This document shows positions 22,457 to 30,715 of a DNA stretch of 36,220 nt, in pieces. A program made the translations under genes and the position numbers. The stretch comes from CAYMZB01 sp964394845 (GTDB lineage Bacteria > Patescibacteriota > Microgenomatia > Daviesbacterales > UBA10151). Positions within the stretch are counted from its first letter, which is position 1; every line of letters begins with the position of its first letter. The notes under the pieces are model-generated. The model saw only the letters and a program-made list of their open reading frames with translations. It was not told the DNA's origin and did no database searches. The DNA lies in the NCBI GenBank assembly GCA_964394845.1, contig CAYMZB010000039.1, positions 1 through 36,220 of the forward strand, in the 5' to 3' direction.

Positions 22457-23454
22457 TGATAAAGATGATTAAAATAATATTCAACACATGTTTAGGCATA
22501 GTCTTAATCTTTATCTGGTCACGGTTTGTTGATATAGGTGAGATTTTTGCTAATTTGTCAAAAGTAAACTTAATTTATTTGGGGCCAGTAGTTTTGTTTA
22601 TGTTGCTTTCTCCTATACTTCGGGCTGTCAGACTCAAGATTTTTTTATCTGAGACCAAAAAAATCAACCTTTTGGATTTGATTTATCTAAATGGGGTTGC
22701 AATGATGCTTAATTTTTTTATACCTATTAGGGCAGGGGAAATTGCCAAAGGCATTTACCTTAACACTCACTATAAATTGAATCTGGGGAAAGGTGTAATT
22801 TGGATATTTATTGATAGGTTTGTGGATTTTTTGGCAGTGTTGCTATTAACCGGCGTATTACTGATTATTGTTCCGACAAAGCTGCCATATACATTTGAGG
22901 TGACCATTGCCTTAATCTTTGCTGTTGTTTTAACCGCAACATACCTGGCAGTTTTCCAAATAGATTTTTCCCGAAAAATAGTTAATTTTTTGAAGACTAT
23001 ATTAATAGAAAAGCATATTAAGATATATTTTGATAAGTTTAGCAACTTCATTTTAGAATCATTTTCTATTTTGGATAGGCACCCAAAATATTTAGGGTTA
23101 ATAAGTGTGATTACGGTTTTGGCATACGGGGCAGATGCGCTGGTTTGGGTTTTTACTTTTATGGCCCTTGGCATAAACCAAGATTTTTTTAAGATGTATT
23201 TAGGGCAATTGTTATCTGCGCTAACTTATCTTATTCCCGCAGCGCCGGGATATGTGGGTTCAGCAGAGGCATCAGGCACCTTGATTTTGTCAGGGGTTTT
23301 TGGAATTGACACCAACTTAGCCTCAGCCATGATAGTTTTATTTCATATAATTTCGGCCATCTTTGTTTTAATTTTTGGATTAGTTTCTATTTACAGACTA
23401 AAAATTGATTTGGGGGATATTTTCAAAAAAGTCTTAAAAAGAAAAGATGGATAA
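22456..23454 (+). CDS. YbhN/LPG-synthase-type integral membrane flippase
   Basis: This 332-residue polytopic membrane protein (about eight helices) matches the lysylphosphatidylglycerol synthase transmembrane/UPF0104 pattern: LSPILRAVRLKIFL (about 50-65), NFFIPIRAGEIAKGIYLN (about 85-102), LLSALTYLIPAAPGYVGSAEASGT (about 255-280). Relatives move lipids or lipid-linked sugars across the membrane. No synthase domain is attached. Its 3' end overlaps the HigB-like toxin gene by eight bases, an unusual partnership that may simply reflect gene packing. Confidence 0.85.
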   Translation: MIKMIKIIFNTCLGIVLIFIWSRFVDIGEIFANLSKVNLIYLGPVVLFMLLSPILRAVRLKIFLSETKKINLLDLIYLNGVAMMLNFFIPIRAGEIAKGIYLNTHYKLNLGKGVIWIFIDRFVDFLAVLLLTGVLLIIVPTKLPYTFEVTIALIFAVVLTATYLAVFQIDFSRKIVNFLKTILIEKHIKIYFDKFSNFILESFSILDRHPKYLGLISVITVLAYGADALVWVFTFMALGINQDFFKMYLGQLLSALTYLIPAAPGYVGSAEASGTLILSGVFGIDTNLASAMIVLFHIISAIFVLIFGLVSIYRLKIDLGDIFKKVLKRKDG

Positions 23455-23773
23455 AAGATGGCATATTTATTATTACATTTCTCCTAGAGGTAATAACCCG
23501 GTTAAAGATTTTTTGGATGCTCGTCCTAAAGCTAAAGTGAAAGTTTTTAGAATTTTGCAAAATATTAAAGAGTATGGTCTGACTATAGTGATTCCACACA
23601 TCAAGAAGTTGGCAGATACACCACTTTGGGAGATAAGAATTTTGGGGGAGGATAGCGTACGAATACTTTATATCACCAAACAAGAGAAGAAAATCTTCCT
23701 TCTACATGCTTTTATTAAAAAGACTGATAAAACTCCTGAAAAAGAAATTAAAATTGCTTTATCCAGAATATAA
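23447..23773 (+). CDS. higB: HigB/RelE-superfamily toxin (Gp49-like)
   Basis: The 108-residue protein resembles the phage Gp49/HigB group of mRNA interferases: YYYISPRGNNPVKDFLDARP, then IPHIKKLADTPLWEIRILGEDSVRILYI and FLLHAFIKKTDKTPEKEI. The Lys/Arg and His residues typical of RelE-fold toxins are present. The toxin gene precedes the antitoxin gene, the usual order in higBA. Its start lies in the end of the flippase gene, so it is probably expressed by read-through or coupling, while the antitoxin also has its own promoter. Confidence 0.85.
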   Translation: MDKRWHIYYYISPRGNNPVKDFLDARPKAKVKVFRILQNIKEYGLTIVIPHIKKLADTPLWEIRILGEDSVRILYITKQEKKIFLLHAFIKKTDKTPEKEIKIALSRI

Positions 23774-23794
23774 GAAGAATGTGAGATTAAAGTA

Positions 23795-23823
23795 TTGACA
23801 AATGATATCTTAAAAGATATCAT
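23795..23823 (+). promoter_or_regulatory. higA promoter with overlapping palindromic operator
   Basis: TTGACA (23795-23800), 17 bp, TATCAT (23818-23823), with the ATG six bases later. TGATATCTT-AA-AAGATATCA (23803-23822), a perfect inverted repeat with 9-bp arms, covers the spacer and most of the -10 box. This is the expected place for an autorepressor site bound by the HTH antitoxin or the toxin-antitoxin complex. Confidence 0.75.
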
Positions 23824-23829
23824 AGATTT

Positions 23830-24114
23830 ATGAAAAGAAGAGTTTATACATTCGAGCAACATTTAAAAGAAAGTCTCAAAAATCCTGTATTTAGAAAAGA
23901 ATGGGAAGATTCTGAGGTTGAATATCAATTAAGCAGAAAATTGATCGAAACACGTCTTAAAAGAAACATATCACAAAGAGATTTAGCCGAGAAAGCTCAT
24001 ACCACTCAAGCTGTGATTTCCAGAATCGAATCAATGAACTCTAATCCGTCAATTGGGCTTTTAAAAAAACTGGCAGAAGCACTCGGAGTAAAATTAAAGG
24101 TGGGATTTAAGTAG
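23830..24114 (+). CDS. higA: HigA-type XRE antitoxin
   Basis: The 94-residue protein has an N-terminal helical segment (about 6-30) and an HTH_3 domain (about 36-90: RLKRNISQRDLAEKAHTTQAVISRIES, SIGLLKKLAEALGVKLKVGF). It follows the HigB-like toxin after 56 bases that hold a dedicated promoter and palindrome. It should neutralise the toxin and repress its own promoter. A paralogue without a toxin partner lies at 33276-33551. Confidence 0.88.
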   Translation: MKRRVYTFEQHLKESLKNPVFRKEWEDSEVEYQLSRKLIETRLKRNISQRDLAEKAHTTQAVISRIESMNSNPSIGLLKKLAEALGVKLKVGFK

Positions 24115-24128
24115 AGAAGTAATGGGTA

Positions 24129-24593
24129 TCAGGCACTGAATTCTGTAAAGTTTTGAAAATCTGTTGAGGAGTAAAGTTTAATCTTCATATCCCTGACAAA
24201 CTGCATCAATTCTGTATTTGTTAAACGTTTCCCATATCCTAAATATTTATCAAGTATTTTATTAGCAACTCTAATAAATTTGTCATCGTATTTTTTATAG
24301 GTCTGTTCTTTTTTTGAAGCCTCTTCATCAGCTAATCTTTTTACCTTAGCTTCGGTTAATAATCCCCTCCGGTATTTGTCGATTATTTGCTGTCTCCGTC
24401 CCAAGCTATCAAATCTTTTTTGCTCTGCAGGCGTGAGTTGATGTGCTGCTTCCATTTGTTCTCTTAACTTTACATCGTCCAAGAGGGCAGTTTCCGGTGT
24501 TGCAAGAGCCAATATTTGTATGTCTGGACAGACCACGATAATAGATTTAATAAATCTTTTATTCTGATCATTAGAAAAGAACTTTGACAGCAT
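24129..24593 (-). pseudogene. C-terminal part of a frameshifted hypothetical gene
   Basis: The reading frame extends upstream of the ATG at 24593 and, in that frame, meets the frame of the upstream fragment near 24616-24618. Re-inserting one A there joins the two into a single protein of about 269 residues (junction KAAVE-KGQNDYWRMLSKFF). This half is helical and charged (KLREQMEAAHQLTPAEQKRFDSL, KVKRLADEEASKKEQTYKKYDDKFI). The family is not recognised. It may be a true pseudogene, an assembly error or a site of frameshifting. Confidence 0.6.
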
Positions 24594-24937
24594 TCTCCAA
24601 TAATCGTTCTGGCCCTTTCTACTGCAGCTTTGGAATTTACTAATAATTTACCATCTGATTCATCCACTGATCCATCCTCCACCTGTTTTAAAAATTCTTC
24701 TTTTTGTTCCAGTGTAAACATGTCTCCTTGTTGAGTGGTACTAGCTAATTCTTGTAGACCTTTAGTAAGATAAGGTAGATGTAGTTGATTTGAAAAAGAC
24801 AAATGTACAGCTTCTTTATCATATAAGCCATATATATATGACAAAAAATTATATGAGTCTATTTCTAACTTCTTAGTTTCAACTTTCTCAACAGGTACAA
24901 TAGGATATGCTTGTGATTCTTCTGCACCTAAAGTCAT
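24470..24937 (-). pseudogene. N-terminal part of a frameshifted hypothetical gene
   Basis: The first 105 or so residues (MTLGAEESQAYPIVPVEKVE... to NSKAAVE) belong with the following fragment. The remaining residues to the stop at 24470 have an unusual composition and are probably out-of-frame translation. The gene has its own extended -10 promoter. It sits between higA and rplA, inside one of the two insertions that split the ribosomal protein cluster. No domain is recognised. Confidence 0.6.
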
Positions 24938-24944
24938 ATACTAA

Positions 24945-24953
24945 GTATAACAT
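24945..24953 (-). promoter_or_regulatory. Extended -10 promoter (TGT-TATACT) of the frameshifted gene
   Basis: On the minus strand TATACT (24945-24950) with TGT lies seven bases before the ATG at 24937, placing the expected start of transcription at the start codon. Confidence 0.45.
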
Positions 24954-24975
24954 CTGAAGAGTTATTGTTTGATAA

Positions 24976-25821
24976 CTAAATACTGCTAAGATCCAACTTT
25001 ACCGAAGGTCCCATGGTAGGAGACAGGGTTACTTTTTTGATTCTGGATTTGCCTAGAGTTTGGAGCAAAGTTTTTAGGTTAGCTGTTAGTTCCACATCAG
25101 GTTGATTCAATTTACCTAAGGCAATATGCATAACAGGAGCTTTGGGTTCTGTTTTATACTCAGTTTTTCCGGTTTGAAAGCCTTCTATAGTTTTCTTCAA
25201 ATCAGTGGTGATTGTGTTATTTTTTGGGTTTGGCATTAAGCCTCTGGGGCCTAAAATTCGGGCAATTTTGGCTAACTTAGGCATCCATTCAGGAGTGGTT
25301 ACTATTAAATCAAAGTTGACCTTGCCTTTATTAATCTCTTCAATTATTGATTCATCACCTATTGTTATTTCATCATCTGCTTTTGGGGCATTTGAAGATC
25401 CAAAAACTAAAATCCGTAATTTTTTACCGGAAACAAAAGGAAGAGATACTAAACCACGGATACCTGTATTCACTGTGTTTATATGAGCTTCTAAGGTTCC
25501 GGTAATTTTGGAATATGAAAGCTTTTTTGTAAGTTCTATAGCTTCACTCAGAGGATATGCTTTGGATTTATCCAGACCCCTCATAACTTCCTGGTATTTT
25601 TGGGATCTAGGTTTGGTTTTACCTGGTTTTTGAGTTTTTTTGCTTGTTTCAGTGGTTGTTGTTTTAACGACTGGTGGTTTCCCAGATTCTTCAACCTCAA
25701 GTTCAGCTCTGAGCTTTTCTACAAGATCATCCTGCAACCTAAGTTTTCTAACTAACTTTGATGGTTTTGTTGATTCTTGCTCCTGAGAGTCATCTATAAT
25801 TTTTGTCTTTGTTTTCCCCAT
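24976..25821 (-). CDS. rplA: 50S ribosomal protein L1 with an N-terminal extension
   Basis: The L1 core (about residues 74-281: SQKYQEVMRGLDKSKAYPLSEAIELTKK, GTLEAHINTVNTGIRGLVSLP, ARILGPRGLMPNPKNNTITTD, APVMHIALGK) is complete. In front of it lie about 70 residues that are Lys/Thr/Glu-rich and probably disordered (TKTKIIDDSQEQES..., TTTTETSKKTQKPGKTKPR). Usual L1 has about 225-235 residues, so 281 is long. It follows rplK after a 49-bp gap with AAAGTTTTGAC-type repeats. L1 forms the L1 stalk and is a classical translational autoregulator. Confidence 0.95.
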   Translation of the reverse strand: MGKTKTKIIDDSQEQESTKPSKLVRKLRLQDDLVEKLRAELEVEESGKPPVVKTTTTETSKKTQKPGKTKPRSQKYQEVMRGLDKSKAYPLSEAIELTKKLSYSKITGTLEAHINTVNTGIRGLVSLPFVSGKKLRILVFGSSNAPKADDEITIGDESIIEEINKGKVNFDLIVTTPEWMPKLAKIARILGPRGLMPNPKNNTITTDLKKTIEGFQTGKTEYKTEPKAPVMHIALGKLNQPDVELTANLKTLLQTLGKSRIKKVTLSPTMGPSVKLDLSSI

Positions 25822-25870
25822 ATGTCGCTTTGCTCCAATTCAAAATGCAAAAGTATTAAAGTTTTGACTT

Positions 25871-26299
25871 TTAACTTTGTATCTTTACTCCCATGCTTTT
25901 GGCCGTACCTTCTACAATTTTCATAGCAGCCTCAATTGAATTAGCATTTAAATCTGGCATTTTAGATTTAGCAATTTGTTCAACCTGAGTACGAGTAAGT
26001 TCTCCAACAGCTTCCTTTAAAGCGCTCCCAGACCCTTTTTCTATGTTAAGTGTTTTCTTAATCATTTCTGCTACAGGAGGTTCTTTAGTGATAAAAGAAA
26101 ATGTTCTATCTTCAAAAACAGTTATCACAACAGGTAAAATATTACCTTGTTTTTCCTTAGTTTTTTCATTAAATGCCTTAACAAACTCCATAATAGGAAG
26201 GCCATGCTGACCAAGAGCTGGACCAACTGGAGGGGCAGCAGTAGCAGTGCCAGCAGGGACATTTAGTTTTATAAAGGTTTTTATCTTCTTAGCTGCCAT
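25871..26299 (-). CDS. rplK: 50S ribosomal protein L11
   Basis: Starting at 26299 (MAAKKIKTFIKLNVPAG) the protein has 142 residues, the normal L11 length. The open frame continues upstream but that part is shadow translation of nusG. Blocks AAPPVGPALGQHGLPIMEFVKAFN, KEPPVAEMIKKTLNIEKGS and GTAKSMGVKI are typical. L11 binds the GTPase-associated region of 23S rRNA. The gene starts four bases after nusG ends. Confidence 0.97.
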   Translation of the reverse strand: MAAKKIKTFIKLNVPAGTATAAPPVGPALGQHGLPIMEFVKAFNEKTKEKQGNILPVVITVFEDRTFSFITKEPPVAEMIKKTLNIEKGSGSALKEAVGELTRTQVEQIAKSKMPDLNANSIEAAMKIVEGTAKSMGVKIQS

Positions 26300-26303
26300 A
26301 ATT

Positions 26304-26879
26304 TTATATTTTCTGTACTTGTAAAAAGTCCAGTTCAACAGGAGTTTCTCTTCCGAATATAGAAACAAGTACTTTAACTTTGCCTCTTTCCTCATCAATG
26401 TTGTCAATTTTACCAATAAAGTCTGCAAAAGGACCATCAACGATTTTAACAGTATCATTAGCTGTGAATACTTGTTTGTATACAGGAGCTTCATTTTGTG
26501 TAAATTTAACAATAGTTGCAACTTCAGCATCAGAAATTGGTGTAGGTTTGTTACCCATTCCTACGAAAGAGGTAACACCCTGAGTTGTTCTGACAGCTAA
26601 CCATGAGACATCATCTAAAAGCATTTTTACCAGAATATACCCAGGGAAGATTTTTTCTTTAATTGTGGCTTTTTTGCCAGACTTTATCTCAATTTTGTCC
26701 TGGGTAGGAACTAAGATTTCCAAAATTTTATCTGCCAGATGTTCTGAGTCGATTCGCTGTCTTAAAGTTGTAGCTACTTTATTTTCGTGCCCGGAATAGG
26801 TATGAACTACATACCAACGAGTCCCAGGGGCGTCAGCTAAATCATTAGTATTTTGATTTTTCTGATTGTTATCGTCCAT
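26304..26879 (-). CDS. nusG: Transcription termination/antitermination factor NusG
   Basis: The ATG at 26879 gives 191 residues; a TTG nine bases upstream is rejected. The NGN domain (RWYVVHTYSGHENKVATTLRQRI, FPGYILVKMLLDD, GVTSFVGMGNKPTPI) is followed by a KOW domain (about 140-191, DTVKIVDGPFADFIGKI). NusG couples RNA polymerase to the ribosome or Rho. The first 20 residues are an Asn/Gln/Asp-rich extension. Its start overlaps the secE end by 11 bases. Confidence 0.97.
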   Translation of the reverse strand: MDDNNQKNQNTNDLADAPGTRWYVVHTYSGHENKVATTLRQRIDSEHLADKILEILVPTQDKIEIKSGKKATIKEKIFPGYILVKMLLDDVSWLAVRTTQGVTSFVGMGNKPTPISDAEVATIVKFTQNEAPVYKQVFTANDTVKIVDGPFADFIGKIDNIDEERGKVKVLVSIFGRETPVELDFLQVQKI

Positions 26880-27063
26880 AATTATCAACTATATACGCTG
26901 TTAAAGCTGTCAAAATATAATCTAATCCTCCTAAAAAAATCCCTACAGCTACTGCTACAAAGATTACTAACACAGTATACCTAATAGTCTGTTCTTTACT
27001 AGGCCAGGTTACCTTTATTAGTTCCTCTTTAACCTCATTTAAAAATGTAATTATATTGGGCAT
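26869..27063 (-). CDS. secE: Preprotein translocase subunit SecE
   Basis: The 64-residue single-span protein has the SecE amphipathic segment and signature (FLNEVKEELIKVTWPSKEQTIRYT) followed by one membrane helix (about 30-55). It is the small essential clamp of the SecYEG channel. It heads the secE-nusG-rplK-rplA run. A hairpin with a T-run lies 16 bases upstream of the start on the same strand. Confidence 0.97.
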   Translation of the reverse strand: MPNIITFLNEVKEELIKVTWPSKEQTIRYTVLVIFVAVAVGIFLGGLDYILTALTAYIVDNYGR

Positions 27064-27078
27064 AAATATTTGACCATT

Positions 27079-27100
27079 AAAAATCCTCCAATATGGAGGA
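27079..27100 (-). terminator. Intrinsic terminator or attenuator upstream of secE
   Basis: Read on the minus strand, TCCTCCA-TAT-TGGAGGA is a perfect 7-bp hairpin followed directly by TTTTT. It would stop transcripts entering secE from upstream, or act as an attenuator after a promoter whose possible -35 box TTGACA lies at 27105-27110. Confidence 0.55.
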
Positions 27101-27157
27101 ACTTTGTCAAGATACGTTCAGTATACATGAATGTATCAAGTATAACAAAGATGGTAA

Positions 27158-27163
27158 TATAAT
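27158..27163 (+). promoter_or_regulatory. -10 box (TATAAT) of the ASCH-domain gene
   Basis: A perfect TATAAT lies seven bases before the ATG at 27171. This favours 27171 over the in-frame ATG at 27093, which lies inside the terminator hairpin upstream of secE. Confidence 0.5.
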
Positions 27164-27170
27164 TGCAACA

Positions 27171-27560
27171 ATGAAACACTTGGCTATTTTTAAAGGTAAA
27201 GGGGGAGAAGATATTCTAACCGGTAAAAAAACTGTAGAGAGTAGGTTTTCCAAGTCAAAAATTGCCCCTTTTGGGGTAATTAATAGGGGAGACTTGGTTT
27301 ATATAAAGCCATCCGGAGGAGATATAATTGGCCAATTTAGAGTAAAAAAAGTGATCTTTTTTGACGGTGTTACTCCTGAAGACTTATTGGATATAAAAAA
27401 AAGGTATGGAAGTGACCTTGCAATAGATGAAAGATCCTGGTCAGATAAAACAAAAGCATTATATCTGACGCTAATTTTTATTGGACAGTCAGCACGTTTT
27501 ATTACTTATCCTATCAAAATCCCCAAAAAAGATTTAAGAGGTTGGGTAGTTCTCGACTAA
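27171..27560 (+). CDS. ASCH/PUA-like domain protein
   Basis: With the start at 27171 the protein has 129 residues. The N-terminal part (MKHLAIFKGKGGEDILTGKKTVESRFS, then GDLVYIKPSGGDIIGQFRVKKVIFF) is the ASCH pattern (GxKxxExR), a PUA-related fold thought to bind RNA. No enzymatic domain is attached. It is divergent from secE and converges with the PBP gene, overlapping it by four bases. A role in translation-linked RNA binding is only inference. Confidence 0.75.
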   Translation: MKHLAIFKGKGGEDILTGKKTVESRFSKSKIAPFGVINRGDLVYIKPSGGDIIGQFRVKKVIFFDGVTPEDLLDIKKRYGSDLAIDERSWSDKTKALYLTLIFIGQSARFITYPIKIPKKDLRGWVVLD

Positions 27561-29845
27561 ATGGCAGCTTGACCTGCCTGCTCGCCTCGCTGACGCTCCG
27601 GCGAAGCAGGCCGGTCAGGCAGGGCAGAGGAGCTTGCATATGAGGAATAAGGATCAGAGAAGAAAGTTTGGTTCTCTTTTCTTGAAACCCTAACAAAACT
27701 TTTTGGCAGCATATTAGAAACTGCCAAATCTTTTCTACCATCAATATTAGCCTCAATTACTCCTTCCGGACGAGTAAAAGCCTGATCAAGTTTTCCTGAC
27801 AGTAAACTGCTTATTATCTTATTCCAAATTGGAGCAGCTCCGGTTACTCCTGATGTTAACCTTTGATCCATTGGAGAGTTATCATTATTTCCTACCCAAG
27901 TTCCAACTACATACTTAGGAGTATATCCAAAAGTCCAGTTATCTCTTTTATTATCTGAAGTCCCTGTTTTAACTGCTACTGTATATCCTGGTATTTTGAG
28001 TAAAGAATTTGCTCCAAAAGCAGGAGTTCGAGCTGAGTTATCTGATAAAATATGTGTTATTAGATAAGCTACTTCAGGAGAAATTACTTTGGTAGGGTGA
28101 GGCGTATACTCCTCTAAAACATTTCCATCTGAATCAGAAACTTTGAGTATAGGCGTGGATATATTCTTGCTGCCCATCTGGGAAAATGCCCCATAAAGTG
28201 TCATCATATCAATCATCCTAACTTCAGCTGCGCCTAAAGTTAAAGAAAGCCCATACCTCTTTGGATCGGTAAAAGTAGTAATGCCTAAATCTTTGGATGT
28301 ATTTATCATTTCATCAACACCAACAGTAGCCAGCAGCTTAACAGCAGGGATATTATAGGAGCTGCCAAGCGCTCGTCTTACTGAGACTGCTCCGTGATAT
28401 GCGCCGTCATAATTAACCGGAGAGTAGGAATTACCCCAATTATCCTTAAAAACCACTGGCACATCTAAGATGGTATTACCAGGGGAGTATCCTATTTTAA
28501 AGGCAGAGGCGTATGTTGCTACCTTGATTGATGAACCTGGTTGGCGAAGGGAAAGTGCAACATTGAATGAGCCAAAATTAGGCTCATGATAATCTTTGCT
28601 TCCAATCATTGCCAAAATCTGACCGGTTGTAGCATCTGTGATCATGGCTGCGCCATTTTTTACATTAAGCGAAGAGAGTTTTTCAACCTCTGTAGATACA
28701 ATTTCTTCAACCTGCTCCTGCAAATCTAAATCCAAACTAGTCGTAATTTTTAAGCCTCCTTGAGAAACAGCCCTTTGACCATATTTTTGTGAAAGCAAAT
28801 CCTTAACATACATCACAAAATGAGCAGCCTTAATATTATTTATTTGAGGCTTTAAATGTAAATTCTCTGCATAAGCCAAATCAGCCTGATGCTGATCCAA
28901 GAATTTATTTTCAACCATCCTTCTTAGGACTTCTTTTTGTCTGACTTTGCCAAGTTCCGGGTTTGATCCATATGGAGAAAATTGGGTAGGTGAGGTTGGT
29001 AGTCCTGCCAGATAAGCAGCTTGAGCTAAACTTAAGCTGTGAGCTGACTTACCAAAATAAGTCTGGGTAGCTGCTTCAACCCCCCAGGCAGGGCCGCCGT
29101 ACGGCGCATCATTTAAATACATTCCTAAAATTTCATTTTTAGTATAAAGTCGCTCAGCCCAAATAGACAGAATTCCCTCCTTAATCTTACGAAGATAAGT
29201 TTTTTCCGGAGTAAGCAAAGAGTTTTTTATAAGTTGTTGGGTAATAGTGGAGCCGCCTTCCATCTGATGGTCTTTGATATTAGAAATAATAGCACGGAAG
29301 ATGGCTGTAGGATCTATTCCGGGATGAGAATAAAAATTTTTATCTTCAGTAGCAATTGTAGCCTGAATTAAATAAGGAGGCAGTTCATTCAAAGGAATTA
29401 TGGTACGGTTTCTGCCTTCATACAGGCGATATAATAATTTGCCGTTTCTGTCAAAAAATTCAGTAGTTAATGCTTTATCTGTTGAAACTAGTCTTTTAGG
29501 AGAAGGTAGTTGATAAGCTGCTGTAAATATAAAGGAGGTGTATAAATATACTAAAAGGGTAGCAAAGGCACCTGCTAAGGTTATTTTAGTTTTTAGGGAA
29601 ACTTTTCTTTTTATGAAAAGCCTAAATCTTTTTAAGTAATAAGGAGCAAGCCATGCTTTCCTGGGACGACTACGTTGTTTGGAGGTAATTGGGTTATGGA
29701 TAAAATTTAATGAACTGCGAGTTAGTAGCTGTCCTATCCAAATTGGAGCATTGCCAATTTTAATTAAGGTAAATTGAACCAATAAAAAGGTAACCCTAAA
29801 AGGAAAGAGTTTTGAATTATTGGTTTTTTTTAATTTTCTAGGCAT
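27557..29845 (-). CDS. Class A penicillin-binding protein (glycosyltransferase/transpeptidase)
   Basis: The 762-residue protein has a long basic cytoplasmic N-terminus (about 1-85), one membrane helix (about 87-110), a GT51 glycosyltransferase domain (catalytic E168 in ATEDKNFYSHPGID; GGSTITQQLIKN at 198-208) and a transpeptidase domain with SSIK (S438, K441), SYN in GSSYNIPAVKL and KTGTS (K626). It polymerises and crosslinks peptidoglycan outside the membrane. The last 20 or so residues (LPDRPASPERQRGEQAGQ...) are encoded by a GC-rich palindrome and are not part of the fold. Confidence 0.96.
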   Translation of the reverse strand: MPRKLKKTNNSKLFPFRVTFLLVQFTLIKIGNAPIWIGQLLTRSSLNFIHNPITSKQRSRPRKAWLAPYYLKRFRLFIKRKVSLKTKITLAGAFATLLVYLYTSFIFTAAYQLPSPKRLVSTDKALTTEFFDRNGKLLYRLYEGRNRTIIPLNELPPYLIQATIATEDKNFYSHPGIDPTAIFRAIISNIKDHQMEGGSTITQQLIKNSLLTPEKTYLRKIKEGILSIWAERLYTKNEILGMYLNDAPYGGPAWGVEAATQTYFGKSAHSLSLAQAAYLAGLPTSPTQFSPYGSNPELGKVRQKEVLRRMVENKFLDQHQADLAYAENLHLKPQINNIKAAHFVMYVKDLLSQKYGQRAVSQGGLKITTSLDLDLQEQVEEIVSTEVEKLSSLNVKNGAAMITDATTGQILAMIGSKDYHEPNFGSFNVALSLRQPGSSIKVATYASAFKIGYSPGNTILDVPVVFKDNWGNSYSPVNYDGAYHGAVSVRRALGSSYNIPAVKLLATVGVDEMINTSKDLGITTFTDPKRYGLSLTLGAAEVRMIDMMTLYGAFSQMGSKNISTPILKVSDSDGNVLEEYTPHPTKVISPEVAYLITHILSDNSARTPAFGANSLLKIPGYTVAVKTGTSDNKRDNWTFGYTPKYVVGTWVGNNDNSPMDQRLTSGVTGAAPIWNKIISSLLSGKLDQAFTRPEGVIEANIDGRKDLAVSNMLPKSFVRVSRKENQTFFSDPYSSYASSSALPDRPASPERQRGEQAGQAAI
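27573..27623. repeat. GC-rich palindrome in the 3' end of the PBP gene
   Basis: CCTGCCTG (27573-27580) pairs with CAGGCAGG (27616-27623). The inside carries CTCGCCTCGCTGACGCTCC and GGCGAAGCAGG. It supplies the PBP C-terminal codons and matches the repeat at 17290-17320 over about 20 bases with one difference. Confidence 0.75.
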
Positions 29846-29929
29846 AGCAATTTAACTCTAGGACAGTCAAAGTATAGTGAGGGCATTCTAAAATATTTGC
29901 TCCAAGGCTACAAGAGGGAATTAAATGTT

Positions 29930-30715
29930 TTAAAAAGCTAAGAAATATAGACCAACCCCAATTAAAGCTATTCCGGTTGTTTTGGAAAGTAAAATCCTTA
30001 AAGAATATTTTTCCTCAAAAATAGCGGAATATTTTTTAGATAAAATAAAGCTAAAAATTAATAAAAAGATATATTGTGTGCCTTGAAGTGAGTTTACCAA
30101 AACAGGATTTGCTAAGGAAATTGAGAAAAGAAGTAGCATTTCTGATATAGTTCCACTAACTTGTCCTAGTAAAAATACTAGGCCTACTTTGGAAAAAAAA
30201 TTTATCTTTGGTCCATGGGAGGAAATAATTTTTCTTCTAAAATTTGGGATAGAAATTATTAAGATGCCAAGAGGGAGTAGGATTAATCTTGACCAAACTA
30301 CTACAGAGAGAGGATCGAATTTTAAATAGGCTTGTTTTAACAAGACATAAGACAGCGCAAAGCTAAATGCTGATATAATTTCAAATATAACCTCTTTTTT
30401 AGTAAATTTTCCCTGCCAATCTGTTAGGGTCAAAAAAACCATACCAAGAATTAAAATTAAAACAGCATATGTTTGACTGGTAGAAATGCCATTGGTTCCG
30501 TAGGCTTCCACTAGAAGAATTAAAGGTATTAAAGTGCCAATGATTGGGATTATTCTGGATATTTGGCCAATCTTTAAGGCTTTAAACATAAAATAAATAC
30601 CAAGAGTCCAAAATATAGTGGAGCCAGAGGAGATAACAAAAGTTTCAAGAGAGGGTACCTTTGTCAAAGGTAAAACCAGGATTGCCAGAAGTGACGCCAG
30701 ACTTATATAAAACAC
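29930..30715 (-). CDS. EamA/DMT-family transporter (5' end lacks a normal start)
   Basis: The GTG at 30715 gives 261 residues and about nine membrane helices; the two-fold EamA pattern is seen (LGIYFMFKALKIGQISRIIPIIGTLIPLILL and, in the second half, LLFSISLANPVLVNSLQGTQYIF). The same frame stays open for 36 more codons up to the GH1 stop and encodes a clear first helix (SAYFFNALAVLTNKFLL), but contains no ATG, GTG or TTG. The real protein probably includes that helix and starts at a non-standard codon, or the start has been lost. Substrate unknown; relatives export amino acids, sugars or metabolites. Confidence 0.7.
   Translation of the reverse strand: MFYISLASLLAILVLPLTKVPSLETFVISSGSTIFWTLGIYFMFKALKIGQISRIIPIIGTLIPLILLVEAYGTNGISTSQTYAVLILILGMVFLTLTDWQGKFTKKEVIFEIISAFSFALSYVLLKQAYLKFDPLSVVVWSRLILLPLGILIISIPNFRRKIISSHGPKINFFSKVGLVFLLGQVSGTISEMLLLFSISLANPVLVNSLQGTQYIFLLIFSFILSKKYSAIFEEKYSLRILLSKTTGIALIGVGLYFLAF

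Noticed and set aside
24605..24625. Programmed -1 ribosomal frameshift at GAAAGGG
   Set aside because: There is no X-XXY-YYZ slippery heptamer, and the P-site tRNA would not re-pair well after a shift; a lost A is simpler.
26300..26530. N-terminal extension of L11 up to 26530
   Set aside because: It is the out-of-frame shadow of nusG; the L11 sequence begins normally at 26299.
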